DNA of 64,000 nt, taken from Candidatus Pantoea varia. GTDB lineage: Bacteria > Pseudomonadota > Gammaproteobacteria > Enterobacterales > Enterobacteriaceae. The translations under genes were made by a program, and so were the position numbers. Numbering within the stretch: position 1 is the stretch's first letter; each line of letters starts with the position of its first letter. Under the pieces are notes generated by a model. The model worked only from the letters and a program-made list of their open reading frames with translations, was not told the DNA's origin and ran no database searches. The stretch is from positions 496,001 through 560,000 of the forward strand of contig NZ_FOVG01000003.1 in assembly GCF_900115075.1 (NCBI RefSeq), in the 5' to 3' direction. This document shows positions 28,542 to 37,774 of this stretch, piece by piece.

Positions 28542-31500
28542 ATGTTTGATACCTTACTGATTGCCAATCGCGGTGCGATCGCCTGTCGCATCCTGCGCAC
28601 GCTGCGTACCATGCAGGTGAAAGGGGTCGCCGTCTATTCTGAAGCCGACCTGAGCAGTTTACATATCCGTGAGGCGGATGTGGCGCTGAGCCTGGGCGAG
28701 GGTCCGGCCGCACAAACCTATCTGGTGACGGAAAAGATCATCGCCGCCGCGCAGCAGAGCGGAGCCAAAGCGATTCATCCTGGCTACGGTTTTCTCTCGG
28801 AAAATGCCGCCTTTGCCGAGTCGTGCGAGGCGGCGGGACTGATTTTTGTCGGCCCGACGCCCCAGCAGTTACGAACCTTTGGCCTGAAACACACGGCGCG
28901 CGCGCTGGCGAAAGCCGAAGGGGTGCCGTTGCTGGAGGGCAGTGAGCTGCTGGCGGATGTCAGCGAAGCCCGCCGCGCCGCAGAGAGCGTTGGCTATCCG
29001 GTGATGCTCAAAAGCACGGCGGGCGGCGGTGGCATTGGAATGCGCGTCTGTCGTGATGTTCAGGAGCTTTCAGACGCGTTTGAAACCGTTCAGCGTCTGG
29101 GCCAGAACAACTTTAGCGACGCTGGCGTGTTTCTCGAAAAATATATCGAACGCGCCCGTCATCTTGAAGTGCAGATTTTCGGCGACGGCAGGGGCGAGGT
29201 AATCGCACTGGGCGTCCGCGACTGCTCGATTCAGCGACGTAATCAGAAAGTAATTGAAGAGACGCCTGCGCCGAACCTGCCTGCGGGCATGGCCGACGCA
29301 CTCTGCTCGGCGGCTATCGCTCTGGGGAAAGCGGTCAACTATCGCAGCGCCGGAACGGTGGAGTTTGTCTATGACAGCGCGCAGCAGCAGTTCTATTTCC
29401 TCGAAGTGAATACGCGCCTGCAGGTTGAACATGGCGTGACGGAGCAGGTCTGGGGCGTGGATCTGGTGCAGTGGATGATTGAGCTGGCGGCAGGCGATCT
29501 CCCCTCACTGACGGCTTTAGCCGCCACGCTGAATCCGCAGGGCCATGCCGTGCAGGCGCGAATTTATGCGGAAGATCCGGGTCGGCAGTTCCAGCCTTCG
29601 CCCGGACTACTAACCGAGGTCCATTTCCCGGCAGCCGACGGTAACACCCTGCGCATTGACCGCTGGGTGGAAGCGGGATGTGAAGTCCCGCCATTCTTCG
29701 ACCCGATGCTGGCAAAAGCGATTGCTTTCAGCGCCACACGCGATGAAGCCATCGCCACCCTGGCACAGGCACTGGCGGAAACCCGTCTCTATGGCGTTGA
29801 AACCAACCGTCTCTTTCTGTTGCAGATATTAGCCTTTGCACCTTTTACCGCGGGCGAACCCTGGACCCGCTGCCTGGAGCAGCTCGGCTATCAGGCGGCA
29901 ACCGTTGAGGTGCTGAGTGCCGGCACCCAGACCAGCGTTCAGGATTACCCCGGCCGTCTGGGATACTGGGCGGTTGGTGTGCCGCCATCGGGACCAATGG
30001 ATGATCGCGCCCTGCGTTTCGGCAACCGTCTGCTGGGCAATGCAGAAGGAACCGCCGCGCTGGAGATCACCCTTAACGGACCCACGCTGAAATTTAATAC
30101 CGGGATTCAGGCGGTAATCTGTGGCGCGCCGCTGCGTGTCACGCTGGATGGCGCTGAACAGGCGATGGACTCTGTGTTTACCATCCCGCCCGGATCAACG
30201 CTGAAGCTGGGCGCGATGAATGGCCCTGGCGTCAGAAGCTATCTCTGCCTGAGCGGTGGCATCCAGGTGCCGGACTATTTAGGCAGTAAAAGCACCTTTA
30301 CCCTTGGTCAGTTTGGCGGACACGCCGGGCGCGCGCTGCGCAGCGGTGATGTGCTGCATCTCGATCCGCAAGCTGCGAGCGCTGTCGGAACAGAACTGCC
30401 CGCTGGATTGCGCACTGACCTCGCCAGGGTCCGCACACTAAGAGTGATTTATGGCCCCCACGGCGCGCCAGAGTTCTTTGCGCCGGACTACATTGCGACA
30501 TTCTTTGCCACAGAATGGGAAGTGCATTTCAACTCCAGTCGTACCGGCGTGCGTCTGATTGGGCCAAAGCCGATCTGGACCCGTGACAGCGGCGGCGAGG
30601 CAGGACTGCACCCCTCGAATATTCATGATAACCCTTACGCTATCGGTGCGGTCGATTTTACCGGCGATATGCCGGTAATCCTGGGACCGGATGGCCCGAG
30701 TCTCGGCGGGTTCGTCTGCCCGGTGACGGTCATTGAAGCGGATCTCTGGCAGCTGGGCCAGCTCAAAGCCGGTGACAAAATCCAGTTTGTGGCAGTGGAT
30801 ATCCCGACGGCCCGGCGACTGGCAGAGGGCCGCCGCAGCGAGCTGACCACACTTCAGCCACACGACATTCACTGGAAGCCTGCGCCACTGACGTCGCCCA
30901 TCGTGATGACCTGTGGTGAAGCGGCTAAACGCCTGGTGGCACGTCTCTCTGGCGATACCCATCTGCTGATGGAGGCAGGCGAGCCGGAGCTGGATCTGGT
31001 GCTGCGTTTTCGCATTCACGCGTTAATGCAGGCACTGGAAACGCAATCCCGCAACGGCATTATTGATATCACGCCGGGGATCCGCTCGCTGCAAATCCAC
31101 TTCCAGCCGGAAATAGTGACGCTTGATGTGCTGCTGGCGTGGGTGCGCGGTGAGTGGGAGACGGTCTGCATGAGTGATGACCTGCAGGTGCCCACACGCG
31201 TGGTGCATCTTCCGCTCTCCTGGGACGATCCGGCTTGTCAAAAGGCCATCGAAAAATATATGACCACCGTGCGGCCGGATGCGCCCTGGTGCCCGAGCAA
31301 TCTTGAGTTTATCCGACGGATAAACGATCTGCCGGATGAGCAGGCCGTCTGGAACACCGTATTTGAGGCCAGCTATCTGGTAATGGGACTGGGCGATGTC
31401 TATCTCGGCGCGCCGGTCGCCACGCCGCTGGATCCCCGCCATCGGCTGGTGACGACGAAATACAACCCGGCCCGCACCTGGACGGCGGAAAATTCGGTTG

Positions 31501-32153
31501 GCATCGGCGGTGCTTATCTGTGCGTTTATGGCATGGAGGGGCCAGGCGGCTATCAGTTTGTCGGACGCACGCTGCAGATGTGGAACCGATATCACGAAGT
31601 GGCCGATTTTGGCGGTAAACCCTGGCTGCTGCGCTTTTTCGATCAGATCCGTTTTTATCCGGTTTCAGCGGACGAACTGCTGCAGATTCGTCGCGATTTT
31701 CCGCTTGGCCGCTATCCGCTGCGTATTGAGCACAGCACGCTGCGACTGGCAGAGTATCAGGAGTTCCTCGTGCGTGAAGCGGAGAGTATCGGCGAGTTTC
31801 GCAATCATCAGCAAAGCGCATTCAATGCTGAACGTGACCGCTGGATAGCCAGCGGCCAGGCCCATTTCGACAGTCAGGAAAGTGCGGTGAATGAAGGCGG
31901 CGACCCACCGCTGCAACCAGGTGAGCAGGGGGTTGAAAGCCCGGTGTCTGGCAATCTGTGGCAGGTGCAGGCGACGGCGGGCAGCCGGGTGCGTGAAGGC
32001 GATATCCTGGTGGTGCTGGAGTCGATGAAGATGGAGATCCCGCTTCTGGCACCGTGCGACGGCATTATTCAGCAGGTCAGCGTGCAGCCAGGCAGTGCAG
32101 TGCGTGCCGGTCAACGCGTGGCGGTCATTGTTGAGGATAATACACGAGGATGA
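28542..32153 (+). CDS. Biotin-dependent urea/guanidine carboxylase
   Basis: ATG at 28542 gives 1203 residues; an earlier in-frame TTG would put the riboswitch in the coding part. Order: biotin carboxylase (1-450; ANRGAIACRI, STAGGGGIGM, FLEVNTRLQVEH), carboxyltransferase of KipA/KipI type (about 460-1010; SVQDYPGRLGYWAVGVPPSGPMD, then NSRTGVRLIGPKP), linker, and a biotinyl carrier domain with the biotin lysine in ESMKME (about K1163). It uses ATP and bicarbonate to carboxylate urea or guanidine. In operons with guanidine riboswitches and CgdAB the enzymes studied prefer guanidine, giving carboxyguanidine; I infer the same here. No allophanate hydrolase domain is fused. Confidence 0.92.
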   Translation: MFDTLLIANRGAIACRILRTLRTMQVKGVAVYSEADLSSLHIREADVALSLGEGPAAQTYLVTEKIIAAAQQSGAKAIHPGYGFLSENAAFAESCEAAGLIFVGPTPQQLRTFGLKHTARALAKAEGVPLLEGSELLADVSEARRAAESVGYPVMLKSTAGGGGIGMRVCRDVQELSDAFETVQRLGQNNFSDAGVFLEKYIERARHLEVQIFGDGRGEVIALGVRDCSIQRRNQKVIEETPAPNLPAGMADALCSAAIALGKAVNYRSAGTVEFVYDSAQQQFYFLEVNTRLQVEHGVTEQVWGVDLVQWMIELAAGDLPSLTALAATLNPQGHAVQARIYAEDPGRQFQPSPGLLTEVHFPAADGNTLRIDRWVEAGCEVPPFFDPMLAKAIAFSATRDEAIATLAQALAETRLYGVETNRLFLLQILAFAPFTAGEPWTRCLEQLGYQAATVEVLSAGTQTSVQDYPGRLGYWAVGVPPSGPMDDRALRFGNRLLGNAEGTAALEITLNGPTLKFNTGIQAVICGAPLRVTLDGAEQAMDSVFTIPPGSTLKLGAMNGPGVRSYLCLSGGIQVPDYLGSKSTFTLGQFGGHAGRALRSGDVLHLDPQAASAVGTELPAGLRTDLARVRTLRVIYGPHGAPEFFAPDYIATFFATEWEVHFNSSRTGVRLIGPKPIWTRDSGGEAGLHPSNIHDNPYAIGAVDFTGDMPVILGPDGPSLGGFVCPVTVIEADLWQLGQLKAGDKIQFVAVDIPTARRLAEGRRSELTTLQPHDIHWKPAPLTSPIVMTCGEAAKRLVARLSGDTHLLMEAGEPELDLVLRFRIHALMQALETQSRNGIIDITPGIRSLQIHFQPEIVTLDVLLAWVRGEWETVCMSDDLQVPTRVVHLPLSWDDPACQKAIEKYMTTVRPDAPWCPSNLEFIRRINDLPDEQAVWNTVFEASYLVMGLGDVYLGAPVATPLDPRHRLVTTKYNPARTWTAENSVGIGGAYLCVYGMEGPGGYQFVGRTLQMWNRYHEVADFGGKPWLLRFFDQIRFYPVSADELLQIRRDFPLGRYPLRIEHSTLRLAEYQEFLVREAESIGEFRNHQQSAFNAERDRWIASGQAHFDSQESAVNEGGDPPLQPGEQGVESPVSGNLWQVQATAGSRVREGDILVVLESMKMEIPLLAPCDGIIQQVSVQPGSAVRAGQRVAVIVEDNTRG

Positions 32154-32218
32154 GCAGAGCCGATGGCGCAGTGAAAGTCTGACGCTGCGCCCGCTGACTT
32201 AGAGCCGGGCGCAGGCTA

Positions 32219-33124
32219 TCAGCAGCTCGCGCCCAGTTCGCTTAACCAGCCGATCATCGCCTCACTTCCAGGCTGACTCCGCGTACGTTGTGGCCAGGCC
32301 AGGAAGTAAGGCTTGCTCAGCGGCAGGCAAAGATCATCCACCACCACCAGATCGCCACGCGCCAGTTCCGGTGCGATAAGGTGTCGCTGCCCCAGCAGCA
32401 GTCCCACACCCGCGACAGCCGCGTCAATCGCCAGCGAGGTCAGATTGAAGCTGAATGCGGGCTGCAGCGGCGGTTCATCCATGCCTCTGGCCTGAAACCA
32501 GCTTTGCCAGTCCGGCAGGAACCTGCCTTCATTACCCCAGTCGAGGTGGATCAGCGGTGCCTGACTCAGAACCGTTTCTGGCGTGAAGCGTTGCAGCAGA
32601 GCCGGACTGGCCACCGGTAGCACGTCATCATGAAACAACTTCAGCTTGTCTAACTGAGGGTAACGATCTTCACCAAAGCAGATCACAAAATCGGCAGGCA
32701 TCGCGGTGAAATCGACCTGAGAATGTGTGCCGTGTAACGAGAGATCGATATCCGGACAACGATCGCGCCAGCTCGCCAGGTGTGGTAACAACCATTTCGA
32801 CGCCAGCGCCGGTAATGCGTAAACCGTGAGTTTTGGCGCGCTGGCCGCATGACGGATGTTTTGCTGACCGAGGTGCAGAATATCAAAGGCCTCGGTGACA
32901 TAGCGCAGATACTCTTTTCCGGTTTCAGTCAGCATGACTCCGCTCTGCGTGCGTAAAAACAGGGCGCTGCCGAGTTGCTCCTCCAGCTGGCGAATCTGCT
33001 GGCTGACCGCCGCGGGTGTTAATGCCAGCTGGGCGGCGGCTTTTGCCAGGCTGCCCAGTTCGGCGGCCACCTTAAATGACTGTATGACACTGATTTTTGG
33101 CAGCCTTGGCAATTGAGCAGGCAT
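32219..33124 (-). CDS. LysR-family regulator (GcvA-like)
   Basis: A 301-residue LysR protein. N-terminal helix-turn-helix: SFKVAAELGSLAKAAAQLALTPAAVSQQI. The effector domain (about 95-295) shows the usual two-lobe pattern (DIDLSLHGTHSQVDF, ADFVICFGEDRYP). It is convergent with the carboxylase gene and divergent from the Fe(II)/2-oxoglutarate oxygenase gene, 99 bases apart between starts, so it most likely controls that oxygenase. The effector is unknown. Confidence 0.9.
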   Translation of the reverse strand: MPAQLPRLPKISVIQSFKVAAELGSLAKAAAQLALTPAAVSQQIRQLEEQLGSALFLRTQSGVMLTETGKEYLRYVTEAFDILHLGQQNIRHAASAPKLTVYALPALASKWLLPHLASWRDRCPDIDLSLHGTHSQVDFTAMPADFVICFGEDRYPQLDKLKLFHDDVLPVASPALLQRFTPETVLSQAPLIHLDWGNEGRFLPDWQSWFQARGMDEPPLQPAFSFNLTSLAIDAAVAGVGLLLGQRHLIAPELARGDLVVVDDLCLPLSKPYFLAWPQRTRSQPGSEAMIGWLSELGASC

Positions 33125-33223
33125 TAACTCTTCCTTATCAGGGCAGTAAGTTATTATCGTTACGCCGCGTGGCGGGCGACAGGTAGAGTACCATTACACC
33201 TGCCCATCGTGAGAATTGTTGCT

Positions 33224-33997
33224 ATGTCTGGTTCCCTTGTTCGTCTCGATCTTCATCCGCTGGCCGACCATGGCTGGCGTCAACGCTGTCGTGAGCAGTT
33301 AAACCAGTCTGGCGCGCTGGTACTGCGTCAGTTTTTAAAACCACAGGCTTTAGAGGCGATCATTGAAGAGGGCAATGCGCAACGTCATCTGGCCTATCAC
33401 ACCCGCAGCAAACACAATGTGTATCTGATGAAGCCTGATGACGCTTTCCCCGCCGATCACCCGCGTAATCGGGATGTGCTCAGCACTAAAGGCTGTATTA
33501 CGGATGATGTGATCGCTGCCGATTCGCCGCTGCGCCAGCTTTATAATGACGCCCTGTTCCAGCATTTCCTGTGCGATGTACTGGGTGAAGAAGCGCTCTA
33601 TCCCTACGCTGATCCGCTTTCCTCGATCAACCTGCACTACGCTCCTCACGGACAGGAGCTGGGCTGGCACTTCGACAACTCCTCCTTTGCTATCACCTTG
33701 CTGGTACAAAAACCACTGGCGGGCGGACTGTTTCAGTATGTGAAGGATTTACGGGATGCCGATGCCGGTGAGATGAACTTCGCAGGGGTCGACGCTGTGC
33801 TGGACGAGCGCCAGCCGGTTGACGTGCTGGAGATTGATGCCGGAGATCTGGTGCTATTTCGCGGCCGAAACTCTCTTCATCGCGTGACCCCCACTGAAGG
33901 CGAGGTCACCCGGATGCTGGCCGTGCTGGCTTACAATACTCAGCCGGATATTGCGTTATCAGAAACCGCGCGCATGACCTTTTACGGCAGACTCTGA
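33224..33997 (+). CDS. Fe(II)/2-oxoglutarate-dependent oxygenase
   Basis: ATG at 33224 (257 residues); a GTG five codons earlier lacks a ribosome site. The metal facial triad is readable: HFD in GWHFDNSSFAITLLVQ and the distal histidine in NSLHRVTPTEG, with a 2-oxoglutarate arginine in RMLAVLAYN. The layout is that of small-molecule hydroxylases of the amino-acid type. Some Fe(II)/2-oxoglutarate enzymes acting on arginine or homoarginine release guanidine, which would link this gene with the operon next door, but no residue shows that. Controlled probably by the divergent LysR gene. Confidence 0.83.
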   Translation: MSGSLVRLDLHPLADHGWRQRCREQLNQSGALVLRQFLKPQALEAIIEEGNAQRHLAYHTRSKHNVYLMKPDDAFPADHPRNRDVLSTKGCITDDVIAADSPLRQLYNDALFQHFLCDVLGEEALYPYADPLSSINLHYAPHGQELGWHFDNSSFAITLLVQKPLAGGLFQYVKDLRDADAGEMNFAGVDAVLDERQPVDVLEIDAGDLVLFRGRNSLHRVTPTEGEVTRMLAVLAYNTQPDIALSETARMTFYGRL

Positions 33998-34118
33998 CAC
34001 CAGGGCGTGTCGGCCAGGGCACGCCAGCCGCGTAGAAAGATTTGCTGTATGCGGAAAGATACCAACACACGCCAGTCCGCATCTTCGGGCCAGAATCCTT
34101 CGACCTTCGTCTGAAAAA

Positions 34119-34147
34119 GCGTACCGATTAAGTTGGTAGCTTTTTTT
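34119..34147 (+). terminator. Terminator after the oxygenase gene
   Basis: GC(g)TACC, loop GATTAAGTT, GGTAGC followed by TTTTTTT at 34141-34147. One bulged base in the 5' arm. About 120 bases after the oxygenase stop. Confidence 0.7.
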
Positions 34148-34239
34148 ACCGAAGGTATTGGCATCATAAAAATTCATTTTAATGCATGCTAAAGTAGCAT
34201 TCGGGGTTTTATCCGTTTTGGCAGGGGAGAACCACGGGT

Positions 34240-34668
34240 ATGAAAAAGTCACTAAAAATTACGCTGGCCGTTCTGATAGTCTGTGTAATTGGTCTTTATT
34301 ATGGTTTGCAATATCTCAGCATGGAGTTCTCTGACGGTGCTGATTACACGGAAAAAGATAAGCGAGAATATAATTTTTATACTCCAGAATTGCTAAAAAA
34401 TATGCCTCGTGTGAGTAACGTCTACAGCTTCCATTATAGTAATGTGTCCGGACCCAATCCCGCGCTGATTCATCAAGTGATTTTTTTTGGCACAACGGAT
34501 CCGTTGAAAATTAACGCCTGGCTGGAAAAGAACGGGTTTAAAAAAGCAGAAATGTGCAATAAAAATAGAGATTGCTGGGTTGGCCAGGATCCCAATATGA
34601 CAGTATCGGTAGGTTTTGAGGAAAACCCGGCCGCCAACCGGGTCGAGATGGTAGATAAGGCGGGATAA
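34240..34668 (+). CDS. Small membrane-anchored protein, unknown
   Basis: A 142-residue protein with a single N-terminal helix (KITLAVLIVCVIGLYYGL) that acts as anchor or uncleaved signal, then an extracytoplasmic domain of about 115 residues. That domain has two cysteines (AEMCNKNRDCWVG) that could form a disulfide and ends in an acidic segment. The gene is clearly more AT-rich than its neighbours, as are the 300 bases after it, which suggests horizontal gain. I do not recognise the family. GGGGAG lies 12 bases before the ATG. Confidence 0.65.
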   Translation: MKKSLKITLAVLIVCVIGLYYGLQYLSMEFSDGADYTEKDKREYNFYTPELLKNMPRVSNVYSFHYSNVSGPNPALIHQVIFFGTTDPLKINAWLEKNGFKKAEMCNKNRDCWVGQDPNMTVSVGFEENPAANRVEMVDKAG

Positions 34669-34965
34669 AATTGACGATATTCGGCAAGTAATAATAACTT
34701 TCTCAAGCCGGGCTGATGTCGGGCTTCTCAAAACGCTAAAACACTAACCATATTATATAAACACAATATCAAAATTAAATGTTGATTGAAACAGGGGGTT
34801 TATCAGGGCAGGGGAATAAGTAACCCCAATAGATTTAGAGAGGATTGTAATTAATCAGATATTAAATATTTATCATCCTCCGATGCTAAATAATCAATTT
34901 TATGCGGTCAAAACCAGCTCAAATAAATTAATTTGTAACCCCTCAAAATAATGTAATGGATGCGC
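34669..34965. other. AT-rich non-coding interval
   Basis: About 300 bases, strikingly AT-rich, without a supportable gene. A weak stem AAGCC/GGCTT lies at 34706-34729. The composition continues that of the unknown gene before it. Confidence 0.5.
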
Positions 34966-35877
34966 TTATTTTCTGTTAGCGATCGTTAAACGCTCATGAA
35001 GGAAATCTATAAACGCTCGCACCTTTTCTGGCACATGACGAGTATTAGGATAGAGCGCATAAATTCCCTGTCGGGGAAATTGATGATCGGGCAGCAAACG
35101 GACCAACCCTCCTTTCTCAATCGCCTCCTGCACCAGCCAGACGGGGAGAATCGCCACCCCAGAACCGGCTAAAGCAAAAGCCAGCAATGAAGACGCACTG
35201 TCAGCCGTGATCATGGCAGGCTGGATTGCGCTCATCAGTACAGATTCGCCCTCAGGCGTGGTCACCTGCCAGCTGAGTGGTGTCGATAATCGGCTATGCG
35301 CAATCCATTTTGCTGACGCGAGTTGTGAAAGATCCCGGATAGACGCATCTTTCAGGGTGTTAAGATAGCAGGGTGCAGCGACAGCCAGGATATCAAATTG
35401 ATCAATGAGGCGGGCGTGGTGACTGGAATCGGCAAGATGGCCAAGTCGTATCGCCACATCAAATCGGCCGGCAATCAAATCATCGTTTTTTGATGACGAC
35501 ACGTGATGGATGCGTAACTGAGGATGTTTTACTGCAAAGTCCGCAAGGGCAGGGACGATCACACGAACGCCATATTCCAGAGTCGTTGTAATCCTGAGTG
35601 ACCCGCTTAATCCAGAGTGATCATTTCGCACCTCCTCTAAAGCGCTCTCCGCATCCTGAAGCAACTGCAGACAGCGATGATAAAATCTTTCACCCGTATC
35701 CGTAGCTGAAACGCGTCGGGTACTTCTGATAAGTAGCGAGACACCCAGCTGCTCTTCCAGCTGTTTAATATTAAAACTCACAACGGCTTTAGTTAAACCG
35801 AGCGTCTGAGCGGCACCGGTAAAACTGCCGGCTTCGACCACCGCCACAAAGATTTCGAGCCGTTGCATATTGATCAT
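34966..35877 (-). CDS. LysR-family regulator divergent from an MFS exporter
   Basis: A 303-residue LysR protein: MQRLEIFVAVVEAGSFTGAAQTLGLTKAVVSFNIKQLEEQLG is the helix-turn-helix region (given here as its residues 4-45 in short pieces: FVAVVEAGSFTGAA, TKAVVSFNIKQLEEQ). The effector domain follows (LSGSLRITTTLEYGVRV). It resembles the DsdC/AaeR-type single-target regulators in layout. Divergent from the MFS/NTF2 pair, with a 27-base perfect palindrome between, so it probably regulates that pair and itself. Confidence 0.9.
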   Translation of the reverse strand: MINMQRLEIFVAVVEAGSFTGAAQTLGLTKAVVSFNIKQLEEQLGVSLLIRSTRRVSATDTGERFYHRCLQLLQDAESALEEVRNDHSGLSGSLRITTTLEYGVRVIVPALADFAVKHPQLRIHHVSSSKNDDLIAGRFDVAIRLGHLADSSHHARLIDQFDILAVAAPCYLNTLKDASIRDLSQLASAKWIAHSRLSTPLSWQVTTPEGESVLMSAIQPAMITADSASSLLAFALAGSGVAILPVWLVQEAIEKGGLVRLLPDHQFPRQGIYALYPNTRHVPEKVRAFIDFLHERLTIANRK

Positions 35878-35898
35878 GATGAACCCTTAATTACCCGC

Positions 35899-35925
35899 AC
35901 ACTGTCAAAATATTTTTGACAGTGT
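35899..35925. promoter_or_regulatory. 27-base perfect palindrome between LysR and MFS genes
   Basis: ACACTGTCAAAA, TAT, TTTTGACAGTGT: 12-base arms with no mismatch. It contains T-N11-A spaced elements expected for LysR binding. It lies 21 bases upstream of the LysR start and 77 bases before the MFS start. Confidence 0.75.
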
Positions 35926-36002
35926 AACAACGGAAAGTGAATTTATCCTGACAATTTAAGCCTCTATACTTCGCGCCTCATGCTGATCTGCCTGGAACCA
36001 AA

Positions 36003-37379
36003 ATGAGCTATCGAGTGCGCGTAGCCAGTGTTTATTTGCTGGGGTTTTTTATTGATTTGGTAAACATGTTTATCGCCAATGTGGCTTACCCAAGCATTGG
36101 CAGACAGTTTGAAACGCCCGTTACCCAGCTGGCATGGATCAGTAATGGCTATATCTTAGGACTGACGCTGGTCATACCGCTCAGTGGCTGGCTGGTGCGG
36201 CGTATGGGCGCTAAACGCCTGTTCATGCTCTCACTGCTTATTTTCATTGTGGGCACCTGTGGTGTGGGTGCAGCAACATCGGTTACACAGCTCATCACGT
36301 GGCGCTGGATACAGGGCATCGGTGGTGGACTTTTGATCCCCATCGGTCAGACGATGACCTATGCGTTATACAGGAGCAATGAACGTGCGAAGTTATCGTC
36401 AGTCGTGATGTTAATTGCACTACTGGCTCCCGCCTTGTCACCCGCTGTTGGTGGAATATTGGTGGAGAACCTTAGCTGGCGCTGGGTGTTTCTCGTGAGC
36501 CTGCCACTTGCGGTTGGGGCATTTGTGCTGGCGGGATGCTGGCTCAGGGCTGACAGTCCGGCGAACTCATCTGAGCCGCTGGACCTGATCGGTTTGATCA
36601 GCGGTTGTGCCGCGCTCACGTTGATCCTTCTGGGGCTCACCTGGCTGGGTGAAACTGACCGGCTTTATCAGGGAGCGTTGATGCTGCTGGCGGGAGGGAT
36701 CACTCTGGCGGGCTATGTGTGGGACGCGCTTCGAAAAAAACAACCACTGATTAACCTGCATCTGGTCAGGGATCCACTGTTACGAACTGCAATGCTGATT
36801 TACCAGTTTATCCCCGGTGTGTTCACCGGCATCAGTATGCTCACTATGCTTTACCTGCAAAATCAATTGGGTATGCACGCAAGCTTTGTTGGTGCGCTCA
36901 TGCTGCCCTGGTCTCTGGCGTCCTTTGCTGCCATCAGCCTGACAGGTAAGACGTTCAATCACTGGGGACCGCGCCCGCTATTTATAACCGGCTGCTTTGT
37001 GCAGGCGCTGGGTATTGGCATGCTGGCGCTAACCGGCCAGACAGAGGACATCATTGTCTGTGTACTGGCTTTCGCCTTTATGGGGTTTGGCGGCAGCCTG
37101 TGCAGCAGCACGGCTCAAAGTGCTGCTTTTATTCACATCAAAGATAACGAACTTGCCGATGCCAGCGCACTGTGGAATATCAATCGCCAGCTCAGTTTTT
37201 GCCTCGGCGTTACGCTGGTCAGCCTGCTATTCAACCTGATTGCTGATACCGGCATAGCAACAGAGCACGCATACCATCTCTGTTTTGTTGTAGCGGCATG
37301 CAGTGCTGTGATTCCGGTTCTGTGCTGTTTACGCATGTCAAATCAGAAGGTTATTTCGATGCTTAATAAGGAGCAATAA
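36003..37379 (+). CDS. MFS drug-type exporter, DHA2 family
   Basis: A 458-residue permease of the EmrB/QacA class with about 14 hydrophobic segments. Motif A-like GWLVRRMGAKRLF follows the second helix, and ITWRWIQGIGGGLLIPIG matches motif C surroundings; NLSWRWVFLVSLPLAVGAF is the standard DHA2 linker after helix 5. It would expel a drug, phenolic or metabolite using the proton gradient. Its stop overlaps the start of a small NTF2-like gene (TAATG). Expression is probably under the divergent LysR. Confidence 0.9.
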   Translation: MSYRVRVASVYLLGFFIDLVNMFIANVAYPSIGRQFETPVTQLAWISNGYILGLTLVIPLSGWLVRRMGAKRLFMLSLLIFIVGTCGVGAATSVTQLITWRWIQGIGGGLLIPIGQTMTYALYRSNERAKLSSVVMLIALLAPALSPAVGGILVENLSWRWVFLVSLPLAVGAFVLAGCWLRADSPANSSEPLDLIGLISGCAALTLILLGLTWLGETDRLYQGALMLLAGGITLAGYVWDALRKKQPLINLHLVRDPLLRTAMLIYQFIPGVFTGISMLTMLYLQNQLGMHASFVGALMLPWSLASFAAISLTGKTFNHWGPRPLFITGCFVQALGIGMLALTGQTEDIIVCVLAFAFMGFGGSLCSSTAQSAAFIHIKDNELADASALWNINRQLSFCLGVTLVSLLFNLIADTGIATEHAYHLCFVVAACSAVIPVLCCLRMSNQKVISMLNKEQ

Positions 37380-37774
37380 TGAATCGTTATTTTAAGGAAG
37401 TTCTGGACGCCCACGAATTGATTCGCCACTGGCTGGGTAATAAAGATGCACATGATGACGTTTATGAGGGACTTTTAGCGCGTTTTAGTCCTGAATATTC
37501 TATGGTGACACCGGGCGGGGCCTTGCTCGATTTCCCGGCATTAAGCGCGTTTTTCCACACTCAGCGTGGAGCACGTCCCGGTTTAGACATTGATGTTTTC
37601 GATATGCAGATTGTTGCTGAGAGTGAAGGCAACGCCACTGTGGTATATAAGGAGTTGCAGCAACTTCCGGGTCATGAGACCACGCTGCGGTTTTCAACGG
37701 TTGTGTTCGAACTAAATGATGCTGGCAAAATAATGTGGCGACATCTGCACGAGACTTCGTTGTCTAAGCCATAG
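37379..37774 (+). CDS. DUF4440/NTF2-like small protein
   Basis: A 131-residue protein translated from an ATG that overlaps the MFS stop codon; AAGGAG lies eight bases before. Sequence pattern (HDDVYEGLLARFSPEYSMVTPGG, DFPALSAFFHTQRGARPGL, VYKELQQ, WRHLHET) fits the SnoaL/DUF4440 cone fold. Coupled translation with the exporter suggests it acts on or binds the same compound. No catalytic residues can be named. Confidence 0.8.
   Translation: MNRYFKEVLDAHELIRHWLGNKDAHDDVYEGLLARFSPEYSMVTPGGALLDFPALSAFFHTQRGARPGLDIDVFDMQIVAESEGNATVVYKELQQLPGHETTLRFSTVVFELNDAGKIMWRHLHETSLSKP

Noticed and set aside
33982..34167. 61-residue minus-strand frame after the oxygenase
   Set aside because: It looks protein-like in places (DADWRVLVSF), but has no ribosome site, overlaps the oxygenase end, and its first codons are the complement of the oxygenase terminator T-run.
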